From Myxococcales bacterium (GTDB lineage Bacteria; Myxococcota_A; Bradymonadia; UBA7976; UBA1532): DNA of 64,000 bases. The translations under genes were made by a program, and so were the position numbers. Shown one piece after another: positions 40,438 to 49,999 of this stretch (within the stretch, counting starts at the first letter, position 1; each line of letters begins with the position of its first letter). Below the pieces are notes generated by a model that was not told the DNA's origin, made no database searches, and was given only the letters and a program-made list of their open reading frames with translations. Where the stretch lies: contig JACKDN010000040.1 of NCBI GenBank assembly GCA_020633465.1, positions 1 to 64,000 on the forward strand. The letters are read 5' to 3'.

Positions 40438-43400
40438 CTGAGCGATCTGGCCAAAACACGATCGAGCGCCGTCGCGCTGTGCCTGCTGGCGCTGCTGTGG
40501 GGCTGCGACGACCAGGAGACCGGGGCCGCGGACGGTGGGCGCTCGGACGCCGGACGCCTGGACGGCGCCGCGGCCGCCGACGCCACCCCGCGCCTCGACC
40601 AGGGCGGCGGCCGCGATGGGGGTCTTCTCGACCTCGGCGGCGGCCCGGATGGCAGCGAGGTCCCCGACATGGGTGGGCCGCGCGACCAGGGCACTCCGCC
40701 CGACGGCGGCGCCCGCCTCGACGGGGGTGTCCCGGATCTGGGCACCCCGCCCGCCGACGGCGGCGCCCACGACCTGGGCGCCTCGCCCGACCTGGGCAGC
40801 GAAGACGCCCGCCCACCTGCGGATGGCGGCCTGACCGATCGAGGCGTCCCGCCCGACGCCGCGGCCCCCGACCAGGGCGCCTCGCCCGACGCCGCGGCCC
40901 TCGACCAGGGCGCCTCGCCCGACGCCACGGCCCCCGACCAGGGCGCCTCGCCCGACGCCACGGCCCCCGACCAGGACGCCGCGGCCCGCGATCAGGGGCC
41001 CGCGCCCGACATGCTCGCCGGCGGACGCCCCACCCTGCAGGGCGCCCGCCTGCTGGCCGACCGCGTGCCGCGCGGCGCCCCGCTCACCTGCGTCGCCGAG
41101 GGCTTCTTCGATCCCGACGGCGATCCCGAGCGCGTGCGCTTCGCCTGGCACCTCGACGACGCCACCGGCCCGCTCGTCGGCGAGGGCGCCGCGCTCGACA
41201 CCACCGGCTGGTTCCCCGACGCCGCGCTCGTGTGCGTCGCGCGCCCCTTCGACGCCGAGGGCGAGGGCGAGCCGGTCGCGGCGCCCCCGGGCGGCGTGCA
41301 GAACGCCGCGCCGCTCGTCGACGCCGTCGAGGTCCGCCCCGCCGACGCCACCTCGGCCGACACGCTGTTCTGCTTCGCCCGCGCCCACGACGCCGACGGC
41401 GACGCCTGGCGCTTCGACTACACCTGGCTGGTCGACGACGCCCCGCGCGGCGACGGCCCCACCCTGACCGGCGCGCCCGGCGGCGCCGCCGTCCGCTGCC
41501 GGGTGACCGTGCGCGACGCCTTCGCGGTCGGTGACACGCGCACCTCGGACCCGGTGATCCTCGACCCGGCCGCGCCCCGCGTGACGGCGGTGGCGGTGGT
41601 CGGCGACAGCCTCGCGCCCTGCGCCGAGCATCGCTGCCTCGCCGAAGCCGCCGGGCCGGACGACGCCCCCGTCGACCTGCAGTACGCCTGGCTGCTCGAC
41701 GGCGCCCGCCTGCCCGACGAGACCAGCGACACCCTGCGCCGGCCCGACCTGCGCGGCGGCCAGCGCCTGCGCTGCGAGGCCACCCCGGTGGGCGGCGCGC
41801 CCGCGCTGTCGGCGCCCCGCCTGCTGGTCGACGCGCCGCCGACCGCCGCCGGCGCCACGACCCCGCGCGTGGCCAACCGCGGCGAGCGGGTCGCCTGCGT
41901 GGTCGAGGGCCTCGCCGACGACTGCGCCGACCCGCCCGGCGCTCGCTACGCCTGGCTGCTCGACGGCGTCCCCGTCCCCGGCGCCGAGGGCGCGACCGTC
42001 GACACCACGCCGCTCGAGGGCGGCCTGCCCCTGGTGTGCGTCGCGACGCCGGACGACGGCTTCCAGCTCGGCGAGCCGGTGCGCTCGGCCGCCACCGACC
42101 TGGTCGGCGGGGGCTTCGGCCTGGTGGGCGACACGCCCGGCGGCCTGGCCGGGCAGGCCGTCGCGCTGCTGGGCGACCTGGACGCCGACGGCCTGGCCGA
42201 GGTGGCCGTCGGCGCGCCCAACACGTCCTTCGAAGGCCGCGCGCAGGCCGGCCAGGTGTACGTCGTGTACGGCAACGAGAGCGATCGCGTGCGCCCGCTG
42301 GCCGACGTCTCGGCGGGCGTGGGCGGATTCGTCATCGCCGGCGAGGGCGGCGACTACCCGCTGTACCACGACCTGTGCCGCCAGACCGGCATCGTCGGCT
42401 GCCCCCAGCAGACGTCCACCGCCGCGGCCGCGGCCCGCGACGCCTTCTCGGCCGGCCCCGCCGGCGACGGGCTGGGCTTCCAGCTCGACGGCGCCGGCGA
42501 CGTCGACGGCGACGGCGTGCCCGACCTGCTGGTGGGCGCCCCCTTCGCCCGCGTCTCGGACTTCATCTACACCGGCAAGGCCTACGTCGTCGGCGGCGCG
42601 GGGTTGGGCGGCGCGGTCGACCTGCTCGACGTCGGCAGCGCGATCGACCTGCTGGGCGAGTGCGGCCGCCGCCGTCAGGGCGTCGAGAACCCCGCGGATC
42701 TGATCGCCGGCACCAACGGCGACCTGGCCGGCTGGGCGGCGGCGCGCGCGGGCGACGTCAACGGCGACGGCCTGATGGACGTGATCGTCGGCGCCCCCAA
42801 CGCGGGCGACCTGGACCAGGGAGCGGCCTACGTCGTGTACGGCGGCGCGCCGATCGATCCCGTCCGGCTGAGCGCCCTCGACAGCCAGGGCTGCGCGGGC
42901 GGCGCGCCGGACCTGCCCGAGGCGTTCGACGACGCCCTCGGCTTCGGCGTCTCGACCACGCGCCGCGGGCAGGTGTCGCCGCACTGGGGCCGCTACGCCG
43001 ACGGCGTCGGCGACTGGGACGGCGACGGCTACGACGACGTGCTGGTCGGCGCCACCCAGGCGGGCAGCACCGCCGCGTTCGTGGTGCTGGGCGCGCCCGC
43101 CCAGCCGGACGTCGACCTGAACGCGCTCGACCCGCAGGCGAACCGCGTCGCCCGGCTGCGCGCCGGCTTCGTCAGCACCGCCGGGCACCGCGGCTACGTC
43201 TGCGACGACGGCACCGAGCTCGAGGAGATCGGCCCCTGCCCCGACGGCAGCGTGCCCGAAGAGACCTTCATCACCGTGCAGGAAGGCGCCCTGCTGGTCG
43301 GTGCGCGGGGCGGCGGCGGCGGCGATCTCAACGGCGATGGCTACAGCGACGTGGCCTTCACCATGCTGCGCGGCACCGGCGGCCTGCCCTTCCAGTCCGT

Positions 43401-46221
43401 CGGCGTCGTCTTCGGCGGCGACGCGCTCACCGTCGACTACCACGCCCGCGCCGAGGCCCTGGACGGCGGCCTGTTCATCGAGGGCGACGCCGAGCTCGAC
43501 GCGTTCGGCGGCGCCGTGCGCACCCGCGGCGACCTGAACGGCGACGGCTACGACGACCTCGTCTTCGGGCTGCCCGAGGACGGGCGCTTCGGGCGCGTGT
43601 ACGTGGCCTACGGCGGCCCGAACGCGCGCCGGCGCACCTTCGCCGACCTGCGGGCCGGCCGCGGCGGCTTCGTCCTCTCGGGCCAGCAGGACGGCGAGGC
43701 CTTCGGCTGGTCGGTCGACGTGGGCGACGTGGACGGCGACGGGCTCGACGACCTGATCGTCGGCGCGCCCCTCTTCGACGCCGAGGTCGAGGACGTCGGG
43801 CGCGTCGAGGTGGTGCTCGGCCGCGACTTCGACCAAGCCATCACCGCGCGCGGCACGCCCCAGGCCGACACCCTGCAGGGCGGCGCCGAGGGCGATCGGC
43901 TGATCGCTGGCCGCGGCGACGACCGCATCATCGGCGGCGGCGGGCCGGACGTGCTGTACGCGGGCGCCGGCGACGACCGGATCGAGGTGGCCGACGACGC
44001 CTTCCGCCGCGTCCGCGGGGGCCGCGGCTTCGACACGCTGGTGCTGGCCGCCGACGCCGACCTGGCGACCTGGCGCCTGCGCGTGCGCGACGTCGAGGCC
44101 CTCGAGCTGGGCGCCGGGGCCCAGACCCTGCGCATCACCCGCCGCCACCTGCTGCGCCTCAGCGACGCCAGCAACCGGCTGTACGTCGAGGGCGGCCCCG
44201 ACGACACGGTCGTCGCCGAGGACGAGGCCTGGACGCTGGTGGGCGAGGCCGAGTCCCGAGGGCGCACCTGGCGCGTGCTCACCAGCGGCCGCGCCGAGCT
44301 GTACCTCGACCCGGCCCTGACCACCCGCTTCGACCCCTACCTGGTGACCACGGCCCTCGATCTGGCCGAGAACACGCCGAACGGCGAGGTCGTGGGCACG
44401 ATCGAGGCGGTCGATCCCGACGGCGCCGTGGAGATGATCGAGCTGCTCGGCGGCCCTTACGCCGAGGCCTTCGCGCTCGAAGCGGGCGTCCTGCGCGTCG
44501 CGCGTTCGGAGCTGCTCGACTTCGAGTCGCCCGCCGCCCGCATCGACCTGCGCTTCCGGGTGACCGACGCCGAGGGGCTGAGCGCCGAGGGCGTGGTGCA
44601 GGTGAGCCTGACCGACGTGAACGAGGCCCCGCGCTTCGTCGGCGTCGACGGCGCCACCTTCGCGTGGCCCGAGGGCGGCTACGACCGCGCGCCGCTGACC
44701 GATCTGCTCGCGGTCGACGCCGACGCCGACGACGTCCTGACCTACCGCCTGCTGACCGCCGACGTGCCTTTCCTGGTCGACCCCGACACCGGCGCCCTGC
44801 TGATCGACGGCGCCCTCGACTTCGAGACCACGCCCAGCCACGCGCTGCAGGTCGAGGTGCGCGACGCCGCCGGCCTGACCGCGGTGGCGTCGATCGGCGT
44901 CGACGTGATCGACGCCGACACCTTCCCGCAGCAGTTCACCCTCAGCTTCGTCAGCCGCGGCCAGGACCTGCAGACGCCCCAGGACGCGTGCTGGGTCGAT
45001 CCGCTGAAGGTGCACCGCGACATCCACCGCGCGCCGGGCAACCCGGCCACCATCGTCGACCCCTTCTCCGACAACGGCAGCACCTACGCGATCGACATGT
45101 ACGGCAACTTCGAGATGGACTGGCGAATACAGCCCACCCGGGGCCGCCTCGACGCGGCCGCGGTGGCCGACGTCGTGCTCGAGCTGCCCGACGAGATCAC
45201 CGCCGGCGACGTGGCCACCCTGCGCATGATCACCCTGCCCCGCAGCACGGCGGTCAGCGGCAACACGCCCGGCATCCTGGTGCGCTTCTTCGCCATCTTC
45301 CGCGACTCGCGCTTCGCGGCCTGGTACTGCAGCCGGCAGGCGATCCTGCGCCCCGACGTCGACTACGACCGCGACTGCCCGCTCATCGGCGACGTCGTCA
45401 TCGACCCCGAGGATCCGCGCGGCGAGGTCGAGACCTACCGGTCGGAGCGCGAGGCCCGGTCGCTGCCCTTCGCGGCGGTGAACAGCGGCGGCCCCGATCG
45501 GGCGCACACGGGCGAGCGCGCCGACCTGGTCGAGTACCTGTACCGCATCGAGTCGCTGTTCGACTTCCTGCGCCGCGTCAGCGGCACGCTGGTCTCGCGC
45601 GGCGGCATCTCGTTCTCCTACGACTACGGGGACGTCCAGGCCGATCTCGAGATCTACCCCTACAACCTGAACGTCATCCTGCGCCTGGCCCTGCGCACGG
45701 TCATCGACCTCACGCAGTCCGGCGTCGACGCCCGCCTCACCCTCGAGGACGGCACGGTCATCGCGCTGCACGTGCCGACCTGCAACGCGATCGGCCTCGA
45801 CGCGCTGGACGACTGCCTGCGCGACGGGGGCACGCTGGCCGATTGCGCGCCCGAGAGCGAGGCGGCCGCGGAGGACTGCCACGCCGGGGCCTGGCCCGAG
45901 ACGCCCCTGGCCATCCCCGCCGGCGCGGACGTCGACGGCGACGGGCGGGTGGCGGTGTCGATCGACTTCGACCTCGACTACCACCTGCGCCAGGACTTCG
46001 ACCTGCTGTGGAACGTCGGGGGCGGCGCCGCCCTCGGCGAGTCCAAGATGCGCCTCACGCTCGAGCAGGATCGCGAGAACCCGGAGCGCCTCACCAACAC
46101 CTACGGGCCGCAGGCGTACGCCGAGCTGACGGTCCAGATCGAAGAGAACTGTCCGGTGACGACCCGGCCCACCTTCCCCACGGCCCGGCGCCAGGGCGCG
46201 CTCGATCTGAGGGCGCCATGA
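40438..46221 (+). CDS. Giant lipoprotein: Asp-rich linker, Ig-like, FG-GAP, RTX-like and cadherin-like domains
   Basis: This product of about 1927 residues has a lipobox A-L-L-W-G-C, then an Asp-rich linker with 33-bp repeats. Four Ig/PKD-like repeats follow, then about seven FG-GAP (integrin beta-propeller) repeats of type G-D-x-D-G-D-G-x-x-D-L-x-V-G-A-P. Next come RTX-like Ca-binding turns (G-R-G-D-D-R-I-I-G-G-G-G), two cadherin-like domains, and a 400-residue unknown C-terminal domain with several Cys. It is probably a surface adhesin or sensor needing Ca2+. No ATG is in frame. CTG 40438 is a possible start, but ATG 40430 would fit if one base were missing. Its stop overlaps the next ATG. 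Confidence 0.75.
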   Translation: MSDLAKTRSSAVALCLLALLWGCDDQETGAADGGRSDAGRLDGAAAADATPRLDQGGGRDGGLLDLGGGPDGSEVPDMGGPRDQGTPPDGGARLDGGVPDLGTPPADGGAHDLGASPDLGSEDARPPADGGLTDRGVPPDAAAPDQGASPDAAALDQGASPDATAPDQGASPDATAPDQDAAARDQGPAPDMLAGGRPTLQGARLLADRVPRGAPLTCVAEGFFDPDGDPERVRFAWHLDDATGPLVGEGAALDTTGWFPDAALVCVARPFDAEGEGEPVAAPPGGVQNAAPLVDAVEVRPADATSADTLFCFARAHDADGDAWRFDYTWLVDDAPRGDGPTLTGAPGGAAVRCRVTVRDAFAVGDTRTSDPVILDPAAPRVTAVAVVGDSLAPCAEHRCLAEAAGPDDAPVDLQYAWLLDGARLPDETSDTLRRPDLRGGQRLRCEATPVGGAPALSAPRLLVDAPPTAAGATTPRVANRGERVACVVEGLADDCADPPGARYAWLLDGVPVPGAEGATVDTTPLEGGLPLVCVATPDDGFQLGEPVRSAATDLVGGGFGLVGDTPGGLAGQAVALLGDLDADGLAEVAVGAPNTSFEGRAQAGQVYVVYGNESDRVRPLADVSAGVGGFVIAGEGGDYPLYHDLCRQTGIVGCPQQTSTAAAAARDAFSAGPAGDGLGFQLDGAGDVDGDGVPDLLVGAPFARVSDFIYTGKAYVVGGAGLGGAVDLLDVGSAIDLLGECGRRRQGVENPADLIAGTNGDLAGWAAARAGDVNGDGLMDVIVGAPNAGDLDQGAAYVVYGGAPIDPVRLSALDSQGCAGGAPDLPEAFDDALGFGVSTTRRGQVSPHWGRYADGVGDWDGDGYDDVLVGATQAGSTAAFVVLGAPAQPDVDLNALDPQANRVARLRAGFVSTAGHRGYVCDDGTELEEIGPCPDGSVPEETFITVQEGALLVGARGGGGGDLNGDGYSDVAFTMLRGTGGLPFQSVGVVFGGDALTVDYHARAEALDGGLFIEGDAELDAFGGAVRTRGDLNGDGYDDLVFGLPEDGRFGRVYVAYGGPNARRRTFADLRAGRGGFVLSGQQDGEAFGWSVDVGDVDGDGLDDLIVGAPLFDAEVEDVGRVEVVLGRDFDQAITARGTPQADTLQGGAEGDRLIAGRGDDRIIGGGGPDVLYAGAGDDRIEVADDAFRRVRGGRGFDTLVLAADADLATWRLRVRDVEALELGAGAQTLRITRRHLLRLSDASNRLYVEGGPDDTVVAEDEAWTLVGEAESRGRTWRVLTSGRAELYLDPALTTRFDPYLVTTALDLAENTPNGEVVGTIEAVDPDGAVEMIELLGGPYAEAFALEAGVLRVARSELLDFESPAARIDLRFRVTDAEGLSAEGVVQVSLTDVNEAPRFVGVDGATFAWPEGGYDRAPLTDLLAVDADADDVLTYRLLTADVPFLVDPDTGALLIDGALDFETTPSHALQVEVRDAAGLTAVASIGVDVIDADTFPQQFTLSFVSRGQDLQTPQDACWVDPLKVHRDIHRAPGNPATIVDPFSDNGSTYAIDMYGNFEMDWRIQPTRGRLDAAAVADVVLELPDEITAGDVATLRMITLPRSTAVSGNTPGILVRFFAIFRDSRFAAWYCSRQAILRPDVDYDRDCPLIGDVVIDPEDPRGEVETYRSEREARSLPFAAVNSGGPDRAHTGERADLVEYLYRIESLFDFLRRVSGTLVSRGGISFSYDYGDVQADLEIYPYNLNVILRLALRTVIDLTQSGVDARLTLEDGTVIALHVPTCNAIGLDALDDCLRDGGTLADCAPESEAAAEDCHAGAWPETPLAIPAGADVDGDGRVAVSIDFDLDYHLRQDFDLLWNVGGGAALGESKMRLTLEQDRENPERLTNTYGPQAYAELTVQIEENCPVTTRPTFPTARRQGALDLRAP
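40855..40986 (+). repeat. 33-bp tandem repeat x4 in the lipoprotein linker
   Basis: Units starting GACGCCGCGGCCC at 40855, 40888, 40921 and 40954 encode D-A-(A/T)-A-(P/L)-D-Q-G-A-S-P. They keep frame and extend the acidic spacer between lipid anchor and globular domains. The last unit is partial. Confidence 0.85.
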
Positions 46222-48638
46222 AGAAGCTGACCCTCCTGCTGCTGTTCGGCGGGCTGGCCGCCGCGCAGGCCCCGCCCCCGGTCACCGTGCTGGCGCCGGG
46301 CGCGTCGCTGCTCGGCCCCGGCACGCTGCTCGACGCCTGGGTCGCCGACCTCGACGGGGACGGCGACGACGATCTGATCGCCGCGAACCGAACCGAGGGC
46401 TCGGTCTACGTGGACGTCCAGTCATGGCGGGGCGCGGTGCAGACGCGCGTGGTGCTGGGCGCGTTCCCCCGCGTCGAGCGCGTGGCCGCCCTCGACATCG
46501 ACCTCGACGGCGACATGGACGTGGTGGTCGGCAACGACAACGTCGGCGTCCAGCTTCTGCGGCGCGACGGCCCCGGCCTGGACCAGTGGACCCTGCTGCC
46601 GCTGATCGCCCGGCGCGCCGCGGACAAGAACCGCTTCGTCGTCACCGACCTCGACGGCGACGGCCACCCCGACCTGTCCATCGAGGATCTCGAGCGGCAC
46701 GTCGTCTTCGCCCGCGCCGACGGCCTCGCCCCCCAGCGCCTGACCGCGGCCGAGTACGGCGCCCCCACGCTGTTCGGCGACGTGGACGGCGACGGCGACG
46801 TGGACGGCGTGACCGAGGGCGCCGACGGCGTCGTCTGGCTGCGCAACGACGGCGCGCTGCCCTGGACGCCGGTGCCGGTGCCCCTCGAGGGGCCCCTCGC
46901 GCTGCTGGCCGACGTCGACCCCGCCCCCGGCCTCGAGCTGATCGGCCGCGGCGATCCCGACATGCTGATCGCGCTGAACCAGACCGGGGCCGGCGGCACC
47001 TTCGGCCCCTGGACGGCCATCCCGGTCGAGAGCCACGCCGACGCCGACGCCTTGGACGTCGACGGGGACGGCGACCTCGACCTGGTCGGCGTCGCCGACG
47101 AGCTGTGGCGCACGGCGCTGCTGCTCGAGAACCTGGGCGGGGGCGCGTGGCGCCAGACCCTGGGCAGCTTCGATGCGGTGCCGGATCGCTTCGGTCGCCC
47201 GTCGTGGAGCGACGTGACCGACCTGAACGGCGACGACGCCCTCGACCTGTTCGTCCTGTTCAACAACACCCGCGATGCCTACGGCTACGTCCTCGGGCGC
47301 GGCGCGGCGACCGCCCGCGCCACGGCGCCGGCCGGCGCCACGGTCGAAGGCGGCGTGACGCTCGCGCCGGTGGTCGTCGAGATGACGCGCGTCGCGCCGG
47401 ACGGCGGCCCGCTGCACGCCACCGGGCTCGAGCTGCTGCTGGTGGTCGACGACGGCCCGGCGGACGGCGCGATCGAGCACGTCGACGTCTTCGTCGAGTC
47501 CACCGGCGACGACGCGCTGGGCCCCGGCGACGTCCCCGTCGCGCGTGCGCAGCCGGCCGGCCCCGAGACCACGATCCCCCTCGATCACCCGGCGCTGACC
47601 GTCGGCTTCGACCCCGCCCTGCGCCTGTACGTCCAGGCCCAGCTCACCCCGCGCGCCCACCTGGCCGGCGCCACCCTGCGGGTCGGCTGGCTCGCCGCGT
47701 CCGCCGCCTGGGACGGCGGACCGGTCGGCGTCGTCGGCGAGCGCCCGACCAGCGCCGCGTGGACGCTCGACAACCAGCCCCCGATCGCCACGCCCGACGG
47801 CGTCGACGTGCTCGAGGGCAGCACCACGCGCCTCGATCTGCTGGCCAACGACGCCGAGCCGCAGGGCGATCCCCTCCGCGTCGAGATCGTGCAGCCGCCC
47901 GCCCACGGCCTGATCGAGATCGGCGACGACGGCGAGGCGACCTACATCCACGACGACAGCGAGCTGCCGCTGGTCGACACCCTGACCTACCGCGCGGTCG
48001 ACGGCGGCGGCGCCGCCTCCGAGGTCGTCGAGGTGATCATCGCCATCGAGCCCGTCGACGAGCCGCCGATCGGCGCGCCCGACGCCTACGTCACCGACGA
48101 GGACACCCCGCTGCGCGTCGAGCCCGACCTGGGCCTGCTGTTCGACGACGTCGATCCCGAGGGCGCGATCCTCACGGTCCACCTCGAGCGCGGCCCCAGC
48201 CACGGCCAGCTCGAGCTCGATCCCGACGGCGGCTTCCTCTACCTGCCCGCCCCCGACTTCGCGGGCCTCGACACCTTCAGCTATCGGCCCGACGACGGCG
48301 GCCAGCTCGGCGACCCGGTCGAGGTCGAGATCGAGGTGCGCCCGGTCAACGACGTCCCCCGCCCGGCCACCGTCGTCGCGCAGACGACCGCGCGCACCCC
48401 CATCCGCCTGCAGCTCAGCGAGGGCGATCCCGAGGGCGCCGACGCCTGGCTGCTGATCGAGGCGTTCCCCGACCACGGGCACCTGATCGACCTCGATCCG
48501 GCCGCCGCGGCGGTCACCTACGTGCCCCCCTTCGGCTTCGCGGGCGAGGCCCGCTTCACGTTCCGCCTGAGCGACGGCCGCGCCGTCTCGACCCCCCACG
48601 AGGCCGTGGTCCGCGTCGCGCCCGAGGAGAACCCATGA
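46218..48638 (+). CDS. Secreted FG-GAP/VCBS and cadherin-like repeat protein
   Basis: This 806-residue protein has a short Sec signal (K-K-L-T-L-L-L-L-F-G-G-L-A-A-A-Q-A). Residues 35-350 hold FG-GAP/VCBS repeats such as D-L-D-G-D-G-D-D-D-L-I and D-V-D-G-D-G-D-V-D-G. A beta domain follows, then three tandem-95/cadherin-like domains beginning A-T-P-D-G-V-D-V-L-E-G-S-T-T and P-D-A-Y-V-T-D-E-D-T-P-L. The acidic turns suggest Ca2+ binding. ATGA overlap with both neighbours indicates one operon with the giant lipoprotein and a hemerythrin. A surface partner role is inferred. Confidence 0.82.
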   Translation: MKKLTLLLLFGGLAAAQAPPPVTVLAPGASLLGPGTLLDAWVADLDGDGDDDLIAANRTEGSVYVDVQSWRGAVQTRVVLGAFPRVERVAALDIDLDGDMDVVVGNDNVGVQLLRRDGPGLDQWTLLPLIARRAADKNRFVVTDLDGDGHPDLSIEDLERHVVFARADGLAPQRLTAAEYGAPTLFGDVDGDGDVDGVTEGADGVVWLRNDGALPWTPVPVPLEGPLALLADVDPAPGLELIGRGDPDMLIALNQTGAGGTFGPWTAIPVESHADADALDVDGDGDLDLVGVADELWRTALLLENLGGGAWRQTLGSFDAVPDRFGRPSWSDVTDLNGDDALDLFVLFNNTRDAYGYVLGRGAATARATAPAGATVEGGVTLAPVVVEMTRVAPDGGPLHATGLELLLVVDDGPADGAIEHVDVFVESTGDDALGPGDVPVARAQPAGPETTIPLDHPALTVGFDPALRLYVQAQLTPRAHLAGATLRVGWLAASAAWDGGPVGVVGERPTSAAWTLDNQPPIATPDGVDVLEGSTTRLDLLANDAEPQGDPLRVEIVQPPAHGLIEIGDDGEATYIHDDSELPLVDTLTYRAVDGGGAASEVVEVIIAIEPVDEPPIGAPDAYVTDEDTPLRVEPDLGLLFDDVDPEGAILTVHLERGPSHGQLELDPDGGFLYLPAPDFAGLDTFSYRPDDGGQLGDPVEVEIEVRPVNDVPRPATVVAQTTARTPIRLQLSEGDPEGADAWLLIEAFPDHGHLIDLDPAAAAVTYVPPFGFAGEARFTFRLSDGRAVSTPHEAVVRVAPEENP

Positions 48639-49300
48639 GCACCGACTTCACCGTCCGCCCCTTCGCCTTCATGCGCCTGACGCACGAGGCCCTGCGCGCC
48701 GGCTTCGCGGACATCCGGGCGGCCGTCCACGAGGGGGCGTCCGTCGACGCGGTGCGCGCGCGCTACGTCGACCTCGCGCGCTGCATCGCGGTGCACGCGG
48801 CCCAGGAGGATCAGATGTTCTTCCCGATCCTCGACGCGCGCTTCGACGGGGCGGTGCGCGACGCGGACCTGCGCACCGCTCACGCGCGGGAAGACGCGCT
48901 GCAGGCCGCCTTCGAGGACGCGCTCGAGCGCGCTGACCGCGACGCCCTGCGCGTGGCCGTCGACGCGTGGGCCCCCTCGTTCGAGGCCCACCTGGCGGAC
49001 GAGGAGGCGGTGATGATGCCGCTCACCCAGACCGTCGCCGACACGCCCGAGGGCCGCGCGGCCGTGGTGCGCCGCATCATGGAGGTCGACTGGGAGGGCA
49101 TGAAGCGCGACCAGCTCGGCTACGTGACCGCCAGCCTGGCCGCGACGAAGCCCCTCGGCCCCGTGCGCATGTTCGTCGCCGCCGTGCAGACCTCGGCCGG
49201 CGACGCCTACCCCGAGCTCGAGCCCATCCTGCGCGGCGCGCTGCCCGCCGAGCACGCCCAGGCGTTGCACGGCATGGGGCACTTGAGCGCGCCCGCGTGA
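48635..49300 (+). CDS. Hemerythrin HHE domain protein
   Basis: This 221-residue cytoplasmic protein has an N-terminal HHE four-helix domain with ligand-type residues R-L-T-H-E-A-L-R, H-A-A-Q-E-D-Q-M-F-F-P, T-A-H-A-R-E-D and F-E-A-H-L-A-D-E-E. A di-iron site for O2, NO or redox sensing is expected. The last 70 residues form a separate helical part. Its ATG overlaps the stop of the FG-GAP gene, an odd pairing because the upstream two proteins are exported. It is a distant relative of the hemerythrin at 11545. Confidence 0.85.
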   Translation: MSTDFTVRPFAFMRLTHEALRAGFADIRAAVHEGASVDAVRARYVDLARCIAVHAAQEDQMFFPILDARFDGAVRDADLRTAHAREDALQAAFEDALERADRDALRVAVDAWAPSFEAHLADEEAVMMPLTQTVADTPEGRAAVVRRIMEVDWEGMKRDQLGYVTASLAATKPLGPVRMFVAAVQTSAGDAYPELEPILRGALPAEHAQALHGMGHLSAPA

Positions 49301-49383
49301 TCACCGTCCGTGCCGCGGCCCCCGAGCGCCCGCCTGCGCCCGGGGGCCGCGGCCGCGGGCGTCCCGGCGCGGCCCGTCGAGGC

Positions 49384-49412
49384 TTGCCGCCCGCCTCCGA
49401 GCCTCGTACCGT
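49384..49412 (+). promoter_or_regulatory. Candidate leaderless promoter TTGCCG-N17-TACCGT
   Basis: TACCGT (49407-49412) ends six bases before the ATG of the universal stress gene and lies 17 bases after TTGCCG. Transcription would start at or next to the A of ATG. No ribosome site is visible. Confidence 0.5.
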
Positions 49413-49418
49413 CGCGCC

Positions 49419-49934
49419 ATGAGCACGCCGCCCGCCCTCGTCGTCGCCGTCGACTTCGCCACCCACGCCGCCGACATCTGCGCCGCCGCCGCCGAGCTGG
49501 CGGCCCGGCTCGACGCCCGCGTGGTGCTGCTGCACGTGATGCGGCTGGGTGACGGCCTGCGGCCCGACACCCAGGTGCACCCGCGCTGGGCCGACGGGCC
49601 GATGACCGCCGAGGCGATGCTGCGCGCGGACGCCACCCGCGAGATGGCGCCGCTGGTGGCCCTGGTGGAGGGGCACGGCGTGCGCGCCGAGCTGTGCCTG
49701 CGCCTGGGCGCCGTGACCGACGAGGTCACCGCCTGCGTGACCGAGGTCGCCCCGCTGATGCTGGTCATCGGCTCGGACATCCCCGCGGGCCTCGCGCGGC
49801 TGTTCCGCACCGGCTTCACCGAGGCGATCATCCAGGCCTCACCCTGCCCGGTCCTGGTCGTCCGCACCCGCGCGACGCCGCCTCCCGGTCCCAGCGCCGG
49901 CCAGACCCAGGCGCGCGCCGAGGCCGACGGCTGA
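49419..49934 (+). CDS. Universal stress protein (UspA family)
   Basis: This 171-residue protein has the UspA fold: V-V-A-V-D-F-A at strand 1, V-V-L-L-H-V at strand 2, and a C-terminal V-I-G-S-D-I with L-F-R-T-G-F-T-E-A-I and P-C-P-V-L-V-V. The ATP-binding form has G-x2-G-x9-G-S/T; here the loop is G-S-D-I-P-A-G-L-A-R-L-F-R-T-G, which departs from it, so nucleotide binding is unsure. It is monocistronic with its own promoter. Usp proteins act in stress survival. Confidence 0.9.
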   Translation: MSTPPALVVAVDFATHAADICAAAAELAARLDARVVLLHVMRLGDGLRPDTQVHPRWADGPMTAEAMLRADATREMAPLVALVEGHGVRAELCLRLGAVTDEVTACVTEVAPLMLVIGSDIPAGLARLFRTGFTEAIIQASPCPVLVVRTRATPPPGPSAGQTQARAEADG

Positions 49935-49964
49935 GCCAGCCCGCGCCGCCTCGCGGCCCGACGG

Positions 49965-49993
49965 TTGCGCCGGACCGACGTCCTGGCTTTCAT
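49965..49993 (+). promoter_or_regulatory. Candidate leaderless promoter TTGCGC-N17-TTTCAT
   Basis: TTTCAT (49988-49993) ends six bases before the ATG at 50000. Spacing to TTGCGC is 17. It repeats the geometry of the 49384 and 19567 sites. Confidence 0.4.
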
Positions 49994-49999
49994 GGCCGC

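Noticed and set aside
40855..40986. 33-bp repeats as a CRISPR array
   Set aside because: Units are contiguous with no spacers, stay in frame and encode an acidic linker.
39286..45984. Very long minus-strand frame (2232 codons) opposite the giant lipoprotein
   Set aside because: It is an antisense shadow of GC-rich coding DNA: product is low-complexity Val/Gly/Arg/Ala, with no domain. The plus strand has signal, FG-GAP and RTX motifs. Similar shadows at 19369-23100, 28753-32736 and 32538-36179 were dropped for the same reason.
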